Below, in pieces: positions 27,750 to 37,142 of a stretch of DNA of 64,000 nt (the first letter of the stretch is position 1; each line of letters opens with the position of its first letter). The notes beneath the pieces are model-generated. The model was given only the letters and a program-made list of their open reading frames with translations, was not told the DNA's origin and did not search any database. The DNA is taken from positions 23,082 through 87,081 of the forward strand of contig JAYRSJ010000019.1 in assembly GCA_041920215.1 (NCBI GenBank), read 5' to 3'. A program made the position numbers and the translations under genes. This stretch comes from JAYRSJ01 sp041920215 (GTDB lineage Bacteria; Pseudomonadota; Gammaproteobacteria; Burkholderiales; Burkholderiaceae_C).

Positions 27750-28886
27750 ATGCAGGACACCGCGCCCCGCTTGGGTCTGGTGGCCGGCGAGGCCTCCGGT
27801 GATCTGCTCGGCGGTCTGCTGCTGGCGGGCCTGCGGCAGCGCTGGCCGGACCTGCAGGCGCTGGGCATTGGTGGGCCGCGCATGGCCCAGCAGGGCTTCG
27901 ATGCCTGGTGGCCACATCACAAGCTTTCGGTCTTCGGCTATGTCGATGCCTTGCTGCATCTGCGCGAGATCCTGGCGATACGCCAGCAGCTCGGCGACCG
28001 GCTGCTGGCCGAGCGGCCGGAGGCCTTCATCGGCATCGACGCGCCGGATTTCAACTTTGCGCTGGAGGCGCGCCTCAAGGCCCAGGGCATCAAGAGCATC
28101 CACTTCGTCTGTCCCTCGATCTGGGCCTGGCGCGGCGAGCGCACCGCGAAGATTCGCGCGGCGGTGGACCATGTGCTGTGTCTTTTCCCCTTCGAGCCGG
28201 CGCTGCTGGCCAAGGCGGGCATTCCGGCCACTTATGTCGGCCACCCGCTGGCTGATGCGATTCCCCTCGAGCCGCCGCGGGCCGCCGCTCGCGCGGCGCT
28301 GGGCTTGGGGGAGGGCGAGCAGGTCGTCGCGCTGCTGCCCGGCAGCCGCAGGAGTGAGATCCGCTACATCGCCGGGCCGTTGCTGCAAGCCGCGCTGCTG
28401 ATGCAGCTGGCGCGGCCCGGGCTGCGCTTCGTGATGCCGGTGGTGCCGGGGTTGCGGGCGCTGATCGATCCGCTGCTGCCGGCCGGGCTGGAGATCGACC
28501 TGCTGGACGGCCGCTCGCACGAGGCCCTGGCCGCCTGCGACATCACCCTGGTCGCCAGCGGTACCGCCACGCTGGAAGCCGCACTGTTCAAGCGCCCGAT
28601 GGTGATCGCCTACCGGATGCACTGGCTCAATTGGCGCCGCATCAAGGGTCGGCGCTACCAGCCCTGGGTGGGCCTGCCCAATGTGCTGGCGAACGAGTTC
28701 CTGGTGCCCGAGCTGCTGCAGGACGACTGCACGCCCGCGGCGCTGGCGCGAGAGGGCCTGGCCTGGCTGGACGATCCGGCGCGCTGCGCGCGCGTACGCG
28801 CGCGTTTTGCCGAACAACATGAGGTCCTGCGCCGCAACACGGCCCAGGTCGCCACCGATGCGATCGCGCAAGTCCTCGGCCGCTGA
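27750..28886 (+). CDS. lpxB: lipid-A-disaccharide synthase
   Basis: LpxB joins lipid X and UDP-diacylglucosamine into the lipid A disaccharide. The 378-residue GT19 protein shows GLVAGEASGDLLGGLL, the substrate motif GIDAPDFNFALE, LLPGSRRSEIRYI and ASGTATLEAAL. It starts three bases after the lpxA stop. Confidence 0.97.
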   Translation: MQDTAPRLGLVAGEASGDLLGGLLLAGLRQRWPDLQALGIGGPRMAQQGFDAWWPHHKLSVFGYVDALLHLREILAIRQQLGDRLLAERPEAFIGIDAPDFNFALEARLKAQGIKSIHFVCPSIWAWRGERTAKIRAAVDHVLCLFPFEPALLAKAGIPATYVGHPLADAIPLEPPRAAARAALGLGEGEQVVALLPGSRRSEIRYIAGPLLQAALLMQLARPGLRFVMPVVPGLRALIDPLLPAGLEIDLLDGRSHEALAACDITLVASGTATLEAALFKRPMVIAYRMHWLNWRRIKGRRYQPWVGLPNVLANEFLVPELLQDDCTPAALAREGLAWLDDPARCARVRARFAEQHEVLRRNTAQVATDAIAQVLGR

Positions 28887-29490
28887 AACGCCCGAGCAGC
28901 TGGGGCTCAGCTGGGACGCGCCGGGCCTGATCGCCGGCGTGGACGAGGCCGGCCGTGGCCCGCTGGCCGGCCCGTTGGTGGCTGCGGCGGTGATCCTGGA
29001 TGATCTGCATCCGATCGTCGGCCTGGCCGACTCTAAGGTGCTGACCGAGAAGAAGCGCGAGCGGCTCTACGACGAGATCCGCGCCAAGGCCCTGTGCTGC
29101 TGCATCGCCGAGGCCTCGGTCGAGGAGATCGACCGGCTCAACATCCTGCAGGCCACGCTGCTGGCGATGCGCCGGGCGGTAGAGGGTCTGCGCCTGAAGC
29201 CGGCCAAGGTGCTGGTGGACGGCAACCGCCTGCCGGTGCTGAAGGTGCCGGCCGAGGCCATTGTCAAGGGCGACGCCAAGGTGCAGGCCATCTCGGCGGC
29301 CTCGATACTGGCCAAGGTCAGCCGTGACCGCCAATGCCTGGCCATGCATGCGGCCTATCCCGATTACGGTTTTGCCGCGCACAAGGGCTATCCGACTGCC
29401 GATCACATCGCCGCGCTGCGCAAGCATGGCGTGACCGTCTGGCACCGGCGCAGCTTCGGCCCGGTGCGCGAGGCCCTGGAGCAAGCATGA
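28858..29490 (+). CDS. rnhB: ribonuclease HII
   Basis: RNase HII removes ribonucleotides from DNA. The 210-residue protein shows the DEAGRGPLAGPLVAAAV motif with catalytic Asp-Glu, and the later catalytic Asp in VLVDGN. The C-terminal YPDYGFAAHKGYPTADH motif is also present. The first in-frame ATG (28858) overlaps lpxB by 29 bases; the conserved part begins about 20 residues later. The stop overlaps the next gene (ATGA). Confidence 0.95.
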   Translation: MRSRKSSAAETPEQLGLSWDAPGLIAGVDEAGRGPLAGPLVAAAVILDDLHPIVGLADSKVLTEKKRERLYDEIRAKALCCCIAEASVEEIDRLNILQATLLAMRRAVEGLRLKPAKVLVDGNRLPVLKVPAEAIVKGDAKVQAISAASILAKVSRDRQCLAMHAAYPDYGFAAHKGYPTADHIAALRKHGVTVWHRRSFGPVREALEQA

Positions 29491-30272
29491 GTCATCCCAG
29501 CGTTCTGCACATCAGTTCCCGCGATAACCCGGTGCTGCAGCGTCTTCGCAAGCTCGCGAGCGATCCTGCGGCCTACCGGAAGATTGGCAGCGTCTGGCTG
29601 GAGGGCGACCACCTGGCCCGCGCTGCGCTGCAGCGCAGCCACCCGGTGACGCTGGCGGTGATCACCGAGGCGGCCTGGAGCGAAGCGCACTTGCGCGCCA
29701 TTGCCGAGGCGGCGCCGCGCGTGCTGGTCGTGCCGCCCCCGCTGTTCAAGACGATCAGCGGCCTGGAGTCGCCGGCACAGATCGGCTTCGAGGTGCCGCA
29801 TGCCGCCGGCCAGGCGCTGAGCCCGGGCCTGGATTCGGTGGTGCTGGACCGGCTGCAGGATGCCGGCAATGTGGGCACCATCCTGCGCAGCGCGGCGGCC
29901 ATGGGGTTCCGGCAGGTCCTTGCCCTCAAGGGCACGGCGGCGCTGTGGTCGCCCAAGGTGCTGCGCGCCGGCATGGGTGCACATTTCGGCCTGCGTCTGA
30001 TCGAAGGTCTGGCGCCCGAGGATCTGGACGGCCTGGCCGTGCCGCTGGTGGCGACCAGTTCGCATGCCGAGCACCCGCTGCACCAGCTGCAGCTGCCCCA
30101 GCCCTGCGCCTGGGTGATGGGCCACGAAGGGCAGGGCGTGCAGCCCGCCCTGATGCAACGCTGTGCGCTGACCGTGGCCATTCCGCAGCCCGGTGGCGAG
30201 GAGTCGCTGAACGTGGGCAGCGCCGCTGCGATCTGCCTTTACGAATCGGCGCGGCAGCGGCTCAGTAGATGA
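29487..30272 (+). CDS. TrmH/SpoU-family RNA 2'-O-methyltransferase
   Basis: The 261-residue protein has an N-terminal substrate-binding domain. The SPOUT methyltransferase core follows, with motif 1 DRLQDAGNVGTILRSAAAMG, motif 2 WVMGHEGQGV and motif 3 IPQPGGEESLNVGSAAAICL. Family members methylate rRNA or tRNA riboses using S-adenosylmethionine; the target here is not determinable. Its last 11 bases overlap the convergent ppsR gene. Confidence 0.9.
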   Translation: MSHPSVLHISSRDNPVLQRLRKLASDPAAYRKIGSVWLEGDHLARAALQRSHPVTLAVITEAAWSEAHLRAIAEAAPRVLVVPPPLFKTISGLESPAQIGFEVPHAAGQALSPGLDSVVLDRLQDAGNVGTILRSAAAMGFRQVLALKGTAALWSPKVLRAGMGAHFGLRLIEGLAPEDLDGLAVPLVATSSHAEHPLHQLQLPQPCAWVMGHEGQGVQPALMQRCALTVAIPQPGGEESLNVGSAAAICLYESARQRLSR

Positions 30273-31083
30273 GCCGGTCGGGCCGGATGTCGCGAAGAAT
30301 CGTCGTCGCGATTTCCTCGATGGACTTGTGGGTCGAGGACAGCCAGGCGATGCCCTCGCGCTTCATCATGGTCTCGGCCTCGTTGACCTCGTAGCGGCAG
30401 TTCATGATGTCGGCGTACTTGCTGCCGGGGCGGCGCTCGTTGCGTATCTGCGAGAGCCGCTCGGGGTCGATCGTCAGGCCGAAGCATTTGCGCTTGTGCG
30501 GCGCCAGCGAGGCGGGGATCTTGCCGCGCTCGAAGTCCTCGGGGATCAGCGGGTAGTTGGCCGCCTTGATGCCATGCTGCATCGCCAGGTAGAGCGAGGT
30601 CGGGGTCTTGCCGCAACGACTGACCCCCACCAGGATCACATCGGCCGAGGCGAGGTTGCGGGCCGACTGGCCGTCGTCGTGGGCCAGCGAGAAGTTGATC
30701 GCCTCGATACGGTCGTGATACTCCTGGCTGCGCGCCACATCGGAGAAGCGGCCGACGCGGTGGTTGCTCTTGACCTGGAACTCCTCCTCCAGCGGCTCGA
30801 TGAAGGTGCCGAACATGTCCAGCACCTTGCCCTGACAGTGCTCGCGCACGATCTGCAGCACCTCGCGGTCGACCAGGGTGGCAAAGACGATGGCACGCTG
30901 GCCCTCGCGCTCGCCGGTCTCGTTGATCTCGCGCACCAGGGCGTGGGCCTTGTCGGCGGTGTCCACAAAGGGGCGGCGCACATGGCGGGGTTTGCCCGGG
31001 AACTGGGCCAGGATGGAGTTGCCGAAGGTCTCGGCGGTGATGCCGGTGCCATCGGAGACAAAGTACACGGTGCGATCGGGCAT
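30262..31083 (-). CDS. ppsR: PEP synthase regulatory protein (kinase/pyrophosphorylase)
   Basis: PpsR (DUF299) inactivates phosphoenolpyruvate synthase by ADP-dependent phosphorylation and reactivates it by pyrophosphorolysis. The 273-residue protein shows YFVSDGTGITAETFGNS, the P-loop-like GVSRCGKTPTSLYLA and the C-terminal EGIAWLSSTHKSIEEIA. The start at 31083 is chosen because the conserved N-terminus begins MPDRTVYFVSDG; the frame runs further upstream without support. It is divergent from its target gene ppsA. Confidence 0.96.
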   Translation of the reverse strand: MPDRTVYFVSDGTGITAETFGNSILAQFPGKPRHVRRPFVDTADKAHALVREINETGEREGQRAIVFATLVDREVLQIVREHCQGKVLDMFGTFIEPLEEEFQVKSNHRVGRFSDVARSQEYHDRIEAINFSLAHDDGQSARNLASADVILVGVSRCGKTPTSLYLAMQHGIKAANYPLIPEDFERGKIPASLAPHKRKCFGLTIDPERLSQIRNERRPGSKYADIMNCRYEVNEAETMMKREGIAWLSSTHKSIEEIATTILRDIRPDRLIY

Positions 31084-31278
31084 AGGGAGGGCGCTCAGCA
31101 GTCTGTAAGCATCATAAGTGGCCCAGGCTCTAGAATCGCGCCCAAAGCCGAGACACAGCATGCTGCCCGACCGCCTCCTACAAGAATCCAGAAATGGCGG
31201 TGCTGGCCCCTGTGTCGACCCCGCGCCCGGCATGAGCGCGGCGGGAGCCCCTGTTTTTCAACATCACGGAGTCCTCCC

Positions 31279-33687
31279 ATGTCCTCTCGCTTCGATGCGA
31301 CCGCCTTGGTCGTTCCCTTTGAGAATCTGAGAATGAACGATGTCGAGGTGGTTGGCGGCAAGAACGCCAGCCTCGGCGAAATGATCTCGCAGCTGGCCGC
31401 CTCTGGCGTGCGGGTGCCTGGCGGCTTTGCCACCACCGCCCATGCCTTCCGCGAGTTCCTCAAGCATGAGGGCCTGGACAAGCGCATCGCTGCGCGGCTG
31501 GAGACTCTCAACACCGACGATGTGCGTGCGCTGGCCGAGGCCGGCGCCGAGATCCGTGGCTGGGTGGAGGCGCAGCCCTTTCCGGCCGATCTGGAGGCGC
31601 AGATCCGCAGCGCCTTTGTACAGCTGACCGCCGATCATCCGGGCGCCTCCTTTGCGGTGCGATCCTCGGCCACCGCCGAGGATCTGCCTGACGCCTCGTT
31701 TGCCGGCCAGCAGGAGACCTTCCTGAATGTGCACGGCATCGACGAGGTTCTGCACAAGATGAAGGAGGTGTTTGCCTCCCTCTACAACGACCGCGCGATC
31801 AGCTACCGCGTCCACAAGGGCTTTGCCCATGCTGATGTGGCCCTGTCGGCCGGCGTGCAGCGCATGGTGCGCTCCGATCTGGGCTCGGCGGGCGTGATGT
31901 TCACCATCGACACCGAGAGCGGCTTCAAGGATGTGGTCTTCATCACCTCCAGCTACGGGCTGGGCGAGACGGTGGTGCAGGGTGCGGTCAACCCCGATGA
32001 GTTCTATGTGCACAAGCCGGCACTTCGGGCCGGCAAGCTGCCCATCATTCGCCGCAATCTGGGCTCCAAGCTGATCCGCATGGAGTTCGCGACGCCCGAG
32101 GAGAAGGCGGCGTCAGGCAGGCTGGTCAAGACTGTCGATACCGCGCCGGAGCAGCGCAACCGCTACTCGCTCAACGATGCCGAGGTGGTGGAGCTGGCCG
32201 GCTATGCGCTGATCATTGAGCAGCATTACGGCCGGGCGATGGACATCGAGTGGGGCCGCGATGGCGAGGACGGCAAGCTCTACATCCTGCAGGCGCGGCC
32301 CGAGACGGTGAAGAGCCAGGCCGAGGGGCAGGTCGAGCACCACTACAAGCTCAAGGGCCACAGCGCGGTGCTGGCCGAGGGCCGCGCGATCGGCCAGAAG
32401 ATCGGTACCGGCCCGGTGCGCCTGGTGCACAGCATTGCCGAGATGGAACGCGTGCAGCCCGGCGACGTGCTGGTGACCGATATGACCGATCCGAACTGGG
32501 AGCCGGTGATGAAGCGCGCCAGCGCCATCGTCACCAACCGCGGCGGCCGCACCTGCCACGCGGCCATCATCGCGCGCGAGCTGGGCATACCGGCCGTCGT
32601 CGGCTGTGGCGATGCCACCGAGAAGCTCAAGGATGGGCAGCTGGTGACGGTGGCCTGCTCCGAGGGTGATACCGGCCATATCTATGACGGTCTGCTGGAG
32701 ACCGAGATCAGCGAGGTGCACCGCGGCGAGCTGCCGTACTGCCCGATCAAGATCATGATGAATGTCGGCAATCCGCAGCTGGCCTTCAACTTCGCGCAGA
32801 TGCCCAGCGCCGGTGTCGGCCTGGCACGCCTCGAATTCATCATCAACAACAATATCGGCGTCCATCCCAAGGCTATCCTGGACTATCCGAATATCGACAC
32901 CGATCTGAAGAAGGCGGTCGAATCGGTGGCCCGCGGCCATGCTTCGCCGCGCGCCTTCTACGTGGACAAGCTGGCCGAGGGTATCGCGACCATTGCCGCC
33001 GCCTTCTTCCCGCGCCCGGTGATCGTGCGTCTGTCGGACTTCAAGAGCAATGAGTACCGCAAGCTGATCGGTGGCTCGCGCTACGAGCCGGACGAAGAGA
33101 ACCCGATGCTGGGCTTCCGCGGTGCCTCGCGCTATATCAGCGGCGAGTTCTCCGACGCTTTCGCGATGGAGTGCGAGGCGCTCAAGCGGGTGCGCAACGA
33201 CATGGGCCTGACGAACGTCGAGATCATGGTGCCCTTTGTGCGCACGGTGAAGCAGGCGGAGCGCGTCGTCGGCATGCTGGCTGAGCGCGGCCTGAAGCGC
33301 GCGGCTGCTGGCGGGCAGGACGGTCTGCGCATCATCATGATGTGCGAGGTGCCTTCCAACGCCATCCTGGCCGAGGCCTTCCTGGAGCATTTCGACGGCA
33401 TGTCGATTGGCTCGAACGATCTGACCCAGCTGACCCTGGGGCTGGATCGGGACTCGGGACTGGAGCAGCTGGCCGGCGATTTCGACGAGCGCGATCCTGC
33501 TGTCAAGGCCCTGATCTCGCGCGCCATCACCGCCTGCCGCGCCACCGGCAAGTACATCGGCATCTGCGGCCAAGGCCCCAGCGACCATCCCGACTTCGCC
33601 GACTGGCTGGCCAGCGAGGGCATCGTCTCGATCTCCCTGAACCCTGACACGGTGATCGAGACCTGGCAGCGTCTGGCTAAGCGCTGA
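31279..33687 (+). CDS. ppsA: phosphoenolpyruvate synthase
   Basis: PpsA converts pyruvate and ATP to PEP, AMP and phosphate for gluconeogenesis. The 802-residue protein has the N-terminal nucleotide-binding domain (VGGKNASLGEM, SFAVRSSATAEDLPDASFAG). The swivelling phosphohistidine domain with TNRGGRTCHAAIIARELG (catalytic His) follows, then the PEP-binding TIM barrel ending SLNPDTVIETW. The 195-base gap to ppsR must hold both promoters. Confidence 0.97.
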   Translation: MSSRFDATALVVPFENLRMNDVEVVGGKNASLGEMISQLAASGVRVPGGFATTAHAFREFLKHEGLDKRIAARLETLNTDDVRALAEAGAEIRGWVEAQPFPADLEAQIRSAFVQLTADHPGASFAVRSSATAEDLPDASFAGQQETFLNVHGIDEVLHKMKEVFASLYNDRAISYRVHKGFAHADVALSAGVQRMVRSDLGSAGVMFTIDTESGFKDVVFITSSYGLGETVVQGAVNPDEFYVHKPALRAGKLPIIRRNLGSKLIRMEFATPEEKAASGRLVKTVDTAPEQRNRYSLNDAEVVELAGYALIIEQHYGRAMDIEWGRDGEDGKLYILQARPETVKSQAEGQVEHHYKLKGHSAVLAEGRAIGQKIGTGPVRLVHSIAEMERVQPGDVLVTDMTDPNWEPVMKRASAIVTNRGGRTCHAAIIARELGIPAVVGCGDATEKLKDGQLVTVACSEGDTGHIYDGLLETEISEVHRGELPYCPIKIMMNVGNPQLAFNFAQMPSAGVGLARLEFIINNNIGVHPKAILDYPNIDTDLKKAVESVARGHASPRAFYVDKLAEGIATIAAAFFPRPVIVRLSDFKSNEYRKLIGGSRYEPDEENPMLGFRGASRYISGEFSDAFAMECEALKRVRNDMGLTNVEIMVPFVRTVKQAERVVGMLAERGLKRAAAGGQDGLRIIMMCEVPSNAILAEAFLEHFDGMSIGSNDLTQLTLGLDRDSGLEQLAGDFDERDPAVKALISRAITACRATGKYIGICGQGPSDHPDFADWLASEGIVSISLNPDTVIETWQRLAKR

Positions 33688-33815
33688 CGCAGGCCGCCGG
33701 CAGCAGCACCGGGTTCGCCGCTATGGTGAGCCGGTGAAGCTGCAAGCATGATCGAGTCAAACAGGCCGGAGGCCTGCGCCGGCTTCGCCTGCGGCGCAGG
33801 CATCTCAGCATTCGA

Positions 33816-35924
33816 GTGAGCAGAAGCAAAGAAAACGCCGCCGCTGCAGCCGCGCGACCTGTGCGCGGTCTCAAAGCCCGGATGGACCGGATCTATCTCT
33901 GGTACAGCCTGGGCTTGTTGCTGTTCGTGCTGCTGCTGGCCGTGCTTGAGCGCCTGGGCCTGCCCAAGAGCTGGATAGGCGTGACCTTCCTGTTCGCCAC
34001 GGTGGCGGTCTATGCCGGCATAGGCGTGGCCAGCCGCACCACCGATGCCAGCGAGTACTACGTGGCTGGGCGACGGGTGCCGGCGCTCTACAACGGCATG
34101 GCTTGCGGCGCCGACTGGATGAGCGCCGCCTCCTTTATTGGCATGGCCGGCACGCTGTATATGAGCGGCTACGGCGGTCTGGCCTTTGTGCTGGGCTGGA
34201 CCGGCGGCTTTTGCCTGGTCGCCCTGCTGCTGGCGCCCTATCTGCGCCGTTTCGGCCAGTTCACCGTGCCGGACTTTCTGGGGGCGCGTTACGACAGCCA
34301 TTCGGTGCGATTGATGGGCGCGATGGCAACCGTGCTGTGCTCCTTCATCTATGTGGTCGCGCAGATCTACGGCATAGGCCTGATCACGACGCGGCTGTCG
34401 GGCATGACCTTCGAGATCGGCGTCTTTGTCGGCCTGGGCGGCGTGCTGGTCTGCTCCTTCCTGGGCGGCATGCGGGCCGTCACCTGGACGCAGGTGGCGC
34501 AGTACATCATCCTGATCGCTGCCTATCTGGTGCCGGTGGTCTGGCTCTCGGTCAAGCAGACCGGATCGCCGCTGCCGCAGCTGGTGTACGGCATGCAGCT
34601 GCAGAAGATCGTCGAGCGCGAGCAGGTGCTGATGCAGGACGCGCGCGAGCTGGAGGTGATCGCGGTGCTGCAGTCGCGTGCCGAGGCGTTGCAGCGCAAA
34701 CTGGCCGATGTGCCTCAGGCGCTGATCGAGGACAGGCAGGCGGCCCAGCGTGAGCTGGCCGAGCTGAAGCGTCATGAGGCGCCGCTGGCCCAGATCCAGG
34801 CGGCCGAGAAGCGGCTGGCGGCGTTGCCGCGCACCGATGCCGAGGCCCGCGAGTTCTGGCAGCGCCAGCTGGCGGGCTACGAGGCACGCGCCAAGCCGCT
34901 GGGGGGGATGCCGCCCCATGCGCAGCAGTTTGCCGGCGACCCGGCGGGCGACGCGCAGCAGCGCCAGAGCTACGAAGACTCGCGCCGCAACTTTCTCGCC
35001 CTGGTGTTCTGCCTGATGGTGGGCACGGCGGGCCTTCCGCACATCCTGATGCGCTTCTACACCACCCCGACGGTGCGCGAAGCGCGCGAATCGGCCGGCT
35101 GGTCGCTGCTCTTCATCAGCCTGCTCTACCTGACGGCGCCAGCCTTGGCGGTAATGGTCAAGTTCGAGGTCTTCAACACCTTGGTGGGCACACCCTTCGA
35201 CCAGCTGCCGGCCTGGATCGCGCAATGGTCGCGGGTGGATCCGGCGCTGCTGTCGGTCAGCGATATCAACCGCGACGGCATCTTCCAGCTCGGCGAGCTG
35301 CAGATTGGCTCCGACATCGTGATGCTGGCAACGCCGGAGCTGGCGGGCCTGCCCTATGTGATCTCGGGCATGGTGGCTGCCGGCGGATTGGCGGCGGCGC
35401 TGTCGACAGCCGATGGGCTGTTGCTGACGATCTCGGCCGCGCTGTCGCACGACGTCTACTACCGCACCATCAATCCACGGGCGTCTATCGCCAAGAGGGT
35501 GACACTGTCCAAGGCCTTGCTGCTGGCCACGGCGCTGGCCGCCGCCGCGGTGGCGGCGCAGAAGCCGGCCGACATCCTGTTTCTGGTGGCGGCGGCCTTC
35601 TCGTTCGCCGGCGCGGCCCTGTTCCCGGCCCTGGTGCTGGGCGTGTTCTGGTCACGCGCGAATCACTGGGGTGCGCTGGCAGGCATAGGCACGGGGCTGG
35701 CGGTGACGCTGTACTACATGCTGATCGCCCAGCCTTGGTTGCGCAGTGCCTTCAGGCTCAGCGACCCGCCCGAACTCTGGTGGGGGGTGCAGCCAATCTC
35801 CGCCGGGCTGTTTGGCGTGCCCGCCAGTTTTGCGGCCATCGTGCTGGTCAGCCTGCTGACGCCGCCGCCGTCAGCCACACAGCGGGAGCTGGTGCGCTCG
35901 CTGCACACGCCGCCTGCGCGTTGA
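33816..35924 (+). CDS. Na+/solute symporter (VC_2705/SSS family)
   Basis: The 702-residue membrane protein belongs to the sodium:solute symporter superfamily. It has about 13 hydrophobic helices, the early motif SEYYVAGRRVPALYNGMACGADWMSAASF and the later GLAAALSTADGLLLTISAALSHD. A hydrophilic, coiled-coil-rich insert of about 110 residues (around 265-375) separates two helices, a trait of the acetate-permease-like VC_2705 subgroup. The substrate is probably a small carboxylate, by family only. The start is GTG at 33816. A GC-rich hairpin lies in the 128-base gap after ppsA. Confidence 0.85.
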   Translation: MSRSKENAAAAAARPVRGLKARMDRIYLWYSLGLLLFVLLLAVLERLGLPKSWIGVTFLFATVAVYAGIGVASRTTDASEYYVAGRRVPALYNGMACGADWMSAASFIGMAGTLYMSGYGGLAFVLGWTGGFCLVALLLAPYLRRFGQFTVPDFLGARYDSHSVRLMGAMATVLCSFIYVVAQIYGIGLITTRLSGMTFEIGVFVGLGGVLVCSFLGGMRAVTWTQVAQYIILIAAYLVPVVWLSVKQTGSPLPQLVYGMQLQKIVEREQVLMQDARELEVIAVLQSRAEALQRKLADVPQALIEDRQAAQRELAELKRHEAPLAQIQAAEKRLAALPRTDAEAREFWQRQLAGYEARAKPLGGMPPHAQQFAGDPAGDAQQRQSYEDSRRNFLALVFCLMVGTAGLPHILMRFYTTPTVREARESAGWSLLFISLLYLTAPALAVMVKFEVFNTLVGTPFDQLPAWIAQWSRVDPALLSVSDINRDGIFQLGELQIGSDIVMLATPELAGLPYVISGMVAAGGLAAALSTADGLLLTISAALSHDVYYRTINPRASIAKRVTLSKALLLATALAAAAVAAQKPADILFLVAAAFSFAGAALFPALVLGVFWSRANHWGALAGIGTGLAVTLYYMLIAQPWLRSAFRLSDPPELWWGVQPISAGLFGVPASFAAIVLVSLLTPPPSATQRELVRSLHTPPAR

Positions 35925-35944
35925 AGGCCGCGGTCACTGCCCAT

Positions 35945-35973
35945 TTGGTCTCCTGCACAAAAGCAGCTACAAT
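35945..35973 (+). promoter_or_regulatory. sigma-70 promoter of the rpsF operon
   Basis: TTGGTC (35945-35950) and TACAAT (35968-35973) are separated by exactly 17 bases. Transcription would start near 35980, leaving a leader of about 110 bases before rpsF. The leader contains a GC-rich hairpin, GTGCCGGC/GCCGGCTCAC, at about 36050-36073 that could be an S6:S18 autoregulatory site. Confidence 0.7.
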
Positions 35974-36092
35974 CGCGGGCTTTCCCTTGCCGTACCTACG
36001 ACCAGACGCTGTAGGGCGGCTTCGCGGCCATCAAAAGCAGCGTGCCGGCAAATCCGCCGGCTCACTGTGGCTGGAATCCACAAGGAGTATCT

Positions 36093-36455
36093 ATGCGTCA
36101 CTATGAGATCGTTCTGCTGATCCATCCGGATCAAAGCGAACAAGTTCCGGCCATGCTGGAACGCTACAAGGGCCTGATCACCGCTGGCGGTGGCGTGGTC
36201 CATCGCGTTGAGGATTGGGGCCGCCGTCAACTGGCCTATCTGATCCAGAAGTTGGCCAAGGCGCACTACCTGTGCCTGAACATCGAGTGCAGCAAGGAAG
36301 TGCTGGCTGAGCTCGAAACCGGTTTCCGCTTCAACGACGCCGTGCTGCGCCACATGACCGTGGTGAAGCCCAAGGCCGAGACCACGCCTTCGGTGATGAT
36401 GAAGAGCGTGGAACGCGAAGAGGCCCGCAAGGCGCCTCAGGAAGCCAGCGCCTAA
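36093..36455 (+). CDS. rpsF: 30S ribosomal protein S6
   Basis: S6 binds the central domain of 16S rRNA together with S18. The ATG at 36093, after an AAGGAG Shine-Dalgarno, gives 120 residues beginning MRHYEIVLLIHPDQSEQVP. The conserved VEDWGRRQLAYLIQKLAKAHY follows. It is the first gene of the rpsF-priB-rpsR-rplI operon. Confidence 0.97.
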   Translation: MRHYEIVLLIHPDQSEQVPAMLERYKGLITAGGGVVHRVEDWGRRQLAYLIQKLAKAHYLCLNIECSKEVLAELETGFRFNDAVLRHMTVVKPKAETTPSVMMKSVEREEARKAPQEASA

Positions 36456-36473
36456 TCAGGTGCCCAAGAGCAG

Positions 36474-36821
36474 GTGACGCTCACGCAGCCGGCTGGAACC
36501 GCACCGTTGAATCAACTGGTGCTGCAAGCACAGCTGCAAGAGCTGGGATTGATCAGATACACACCCGCCGGTCAGACGGCCTTGGACTGCAGCTTGAAGC
36601 ATGAGTCCCAGGTGCAAGAAGCCGGCAGGCCCCGCAGAGTCTCTATGGAGATGCGAGCGGTGGCCATCGGTGAGATCTGCAAGCGCATCCAGGCGCTTGG
36701 CGTCGGAGGGTCGGCCCTGTTTACAGGCTTCCTCAGCGCCATGCGCAACGGCCGCGGTGTGATTTTTCACATCACCGGCCTGGTGCCCAGTCCCACACCC
36801 GAGAGTTCGAATCCGGATTGA
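36474..36821 (+). CDS. priB: primosomal replication protein N (PriB)
   Basis: PriB is a single-OB-fold ssDNA-binding protein that helps restart replication. The 115-residue product sits between rpsF and rpsR, the diagnostic position. It shows NQLVLQAQLQELGLIRYTPAG and the C-terminal FTGFLSAMRNGRGVIFHITG. The start is GTG at 36474, 18 bases after rpsF. Confidence 0.93.
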   Translation: MTLTQPAGTAPLNQLVLQAQLQELGLIRYTPAGQTALDCSLKHESQVQEAGRPRRVSMEMRAVAIGEICKRIQALGVGGSALFTGFLSAMRNGRGVIFHITGLVPSPTPESSNPD

Positions 36822-36838
36822 ATTGAAAGAGGTCTGCT

Positions 36839-37129
36839 ATGCCCCCGCCACGTGGTAAAGGTCGCTTCTCCAAAGACAAGAAGCCCAAGCGTAACCAACA
36901 ATCGCTGCTGTTCCGCCGCAAGCGTTTCTGCCGTTTCACCGTCACCGGTGTTGAGCAGATCGACTACAAGGACATCGACACGCTGCGCGACTTCATCGGC
37001 GAAAACGGCAAGATCACGCCCGCTCGCCTGACCGGCACGCGCGCCTTCTTCCAGCGCCAGCTGACTGTTGCCATCAAGCGTGCTCGCTTCCTGGCCATGC
37101 TGCCGTACAGCGACCAGCACAAGGTCTGA
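36839..37129 (+). CDS. rpsR: 30S ribosomal protein S18
   Basis: S18 partners S6 in the small subunit. The 96-residue protein has a short basic N-terminal extension before FCRFTVTGVEQIDYKDIDTL. The conserved FIGENGKITPARLTGTRAFF and QLTVAIKRARFLAMLPY follow. The spacing to priB (17 bases) and rplI (13 bases) fits one operon. Confidence 0.97.
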   Translation: MPPPRGKGRFSKDKKPKRNQQSLLFRRKRFCRFTVTGVEQIDYKDIDTLRDFIGENGKITPARLTGTRAFFQRQLTVAIKRARFLAMLPYSDQHKV

Positions 37130-37142
37130 GGAGTCACTGAAC

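Noticed and set aside
26853..28871. 672-codon open frame antisense to lpxA/lpxB
   Set aside because: High-GC sequence leaves long antisense frames open. The plus-strand genes are conserved enzymes, and the antisense product has low-complexity His/Gln/Arg composition and no domain.
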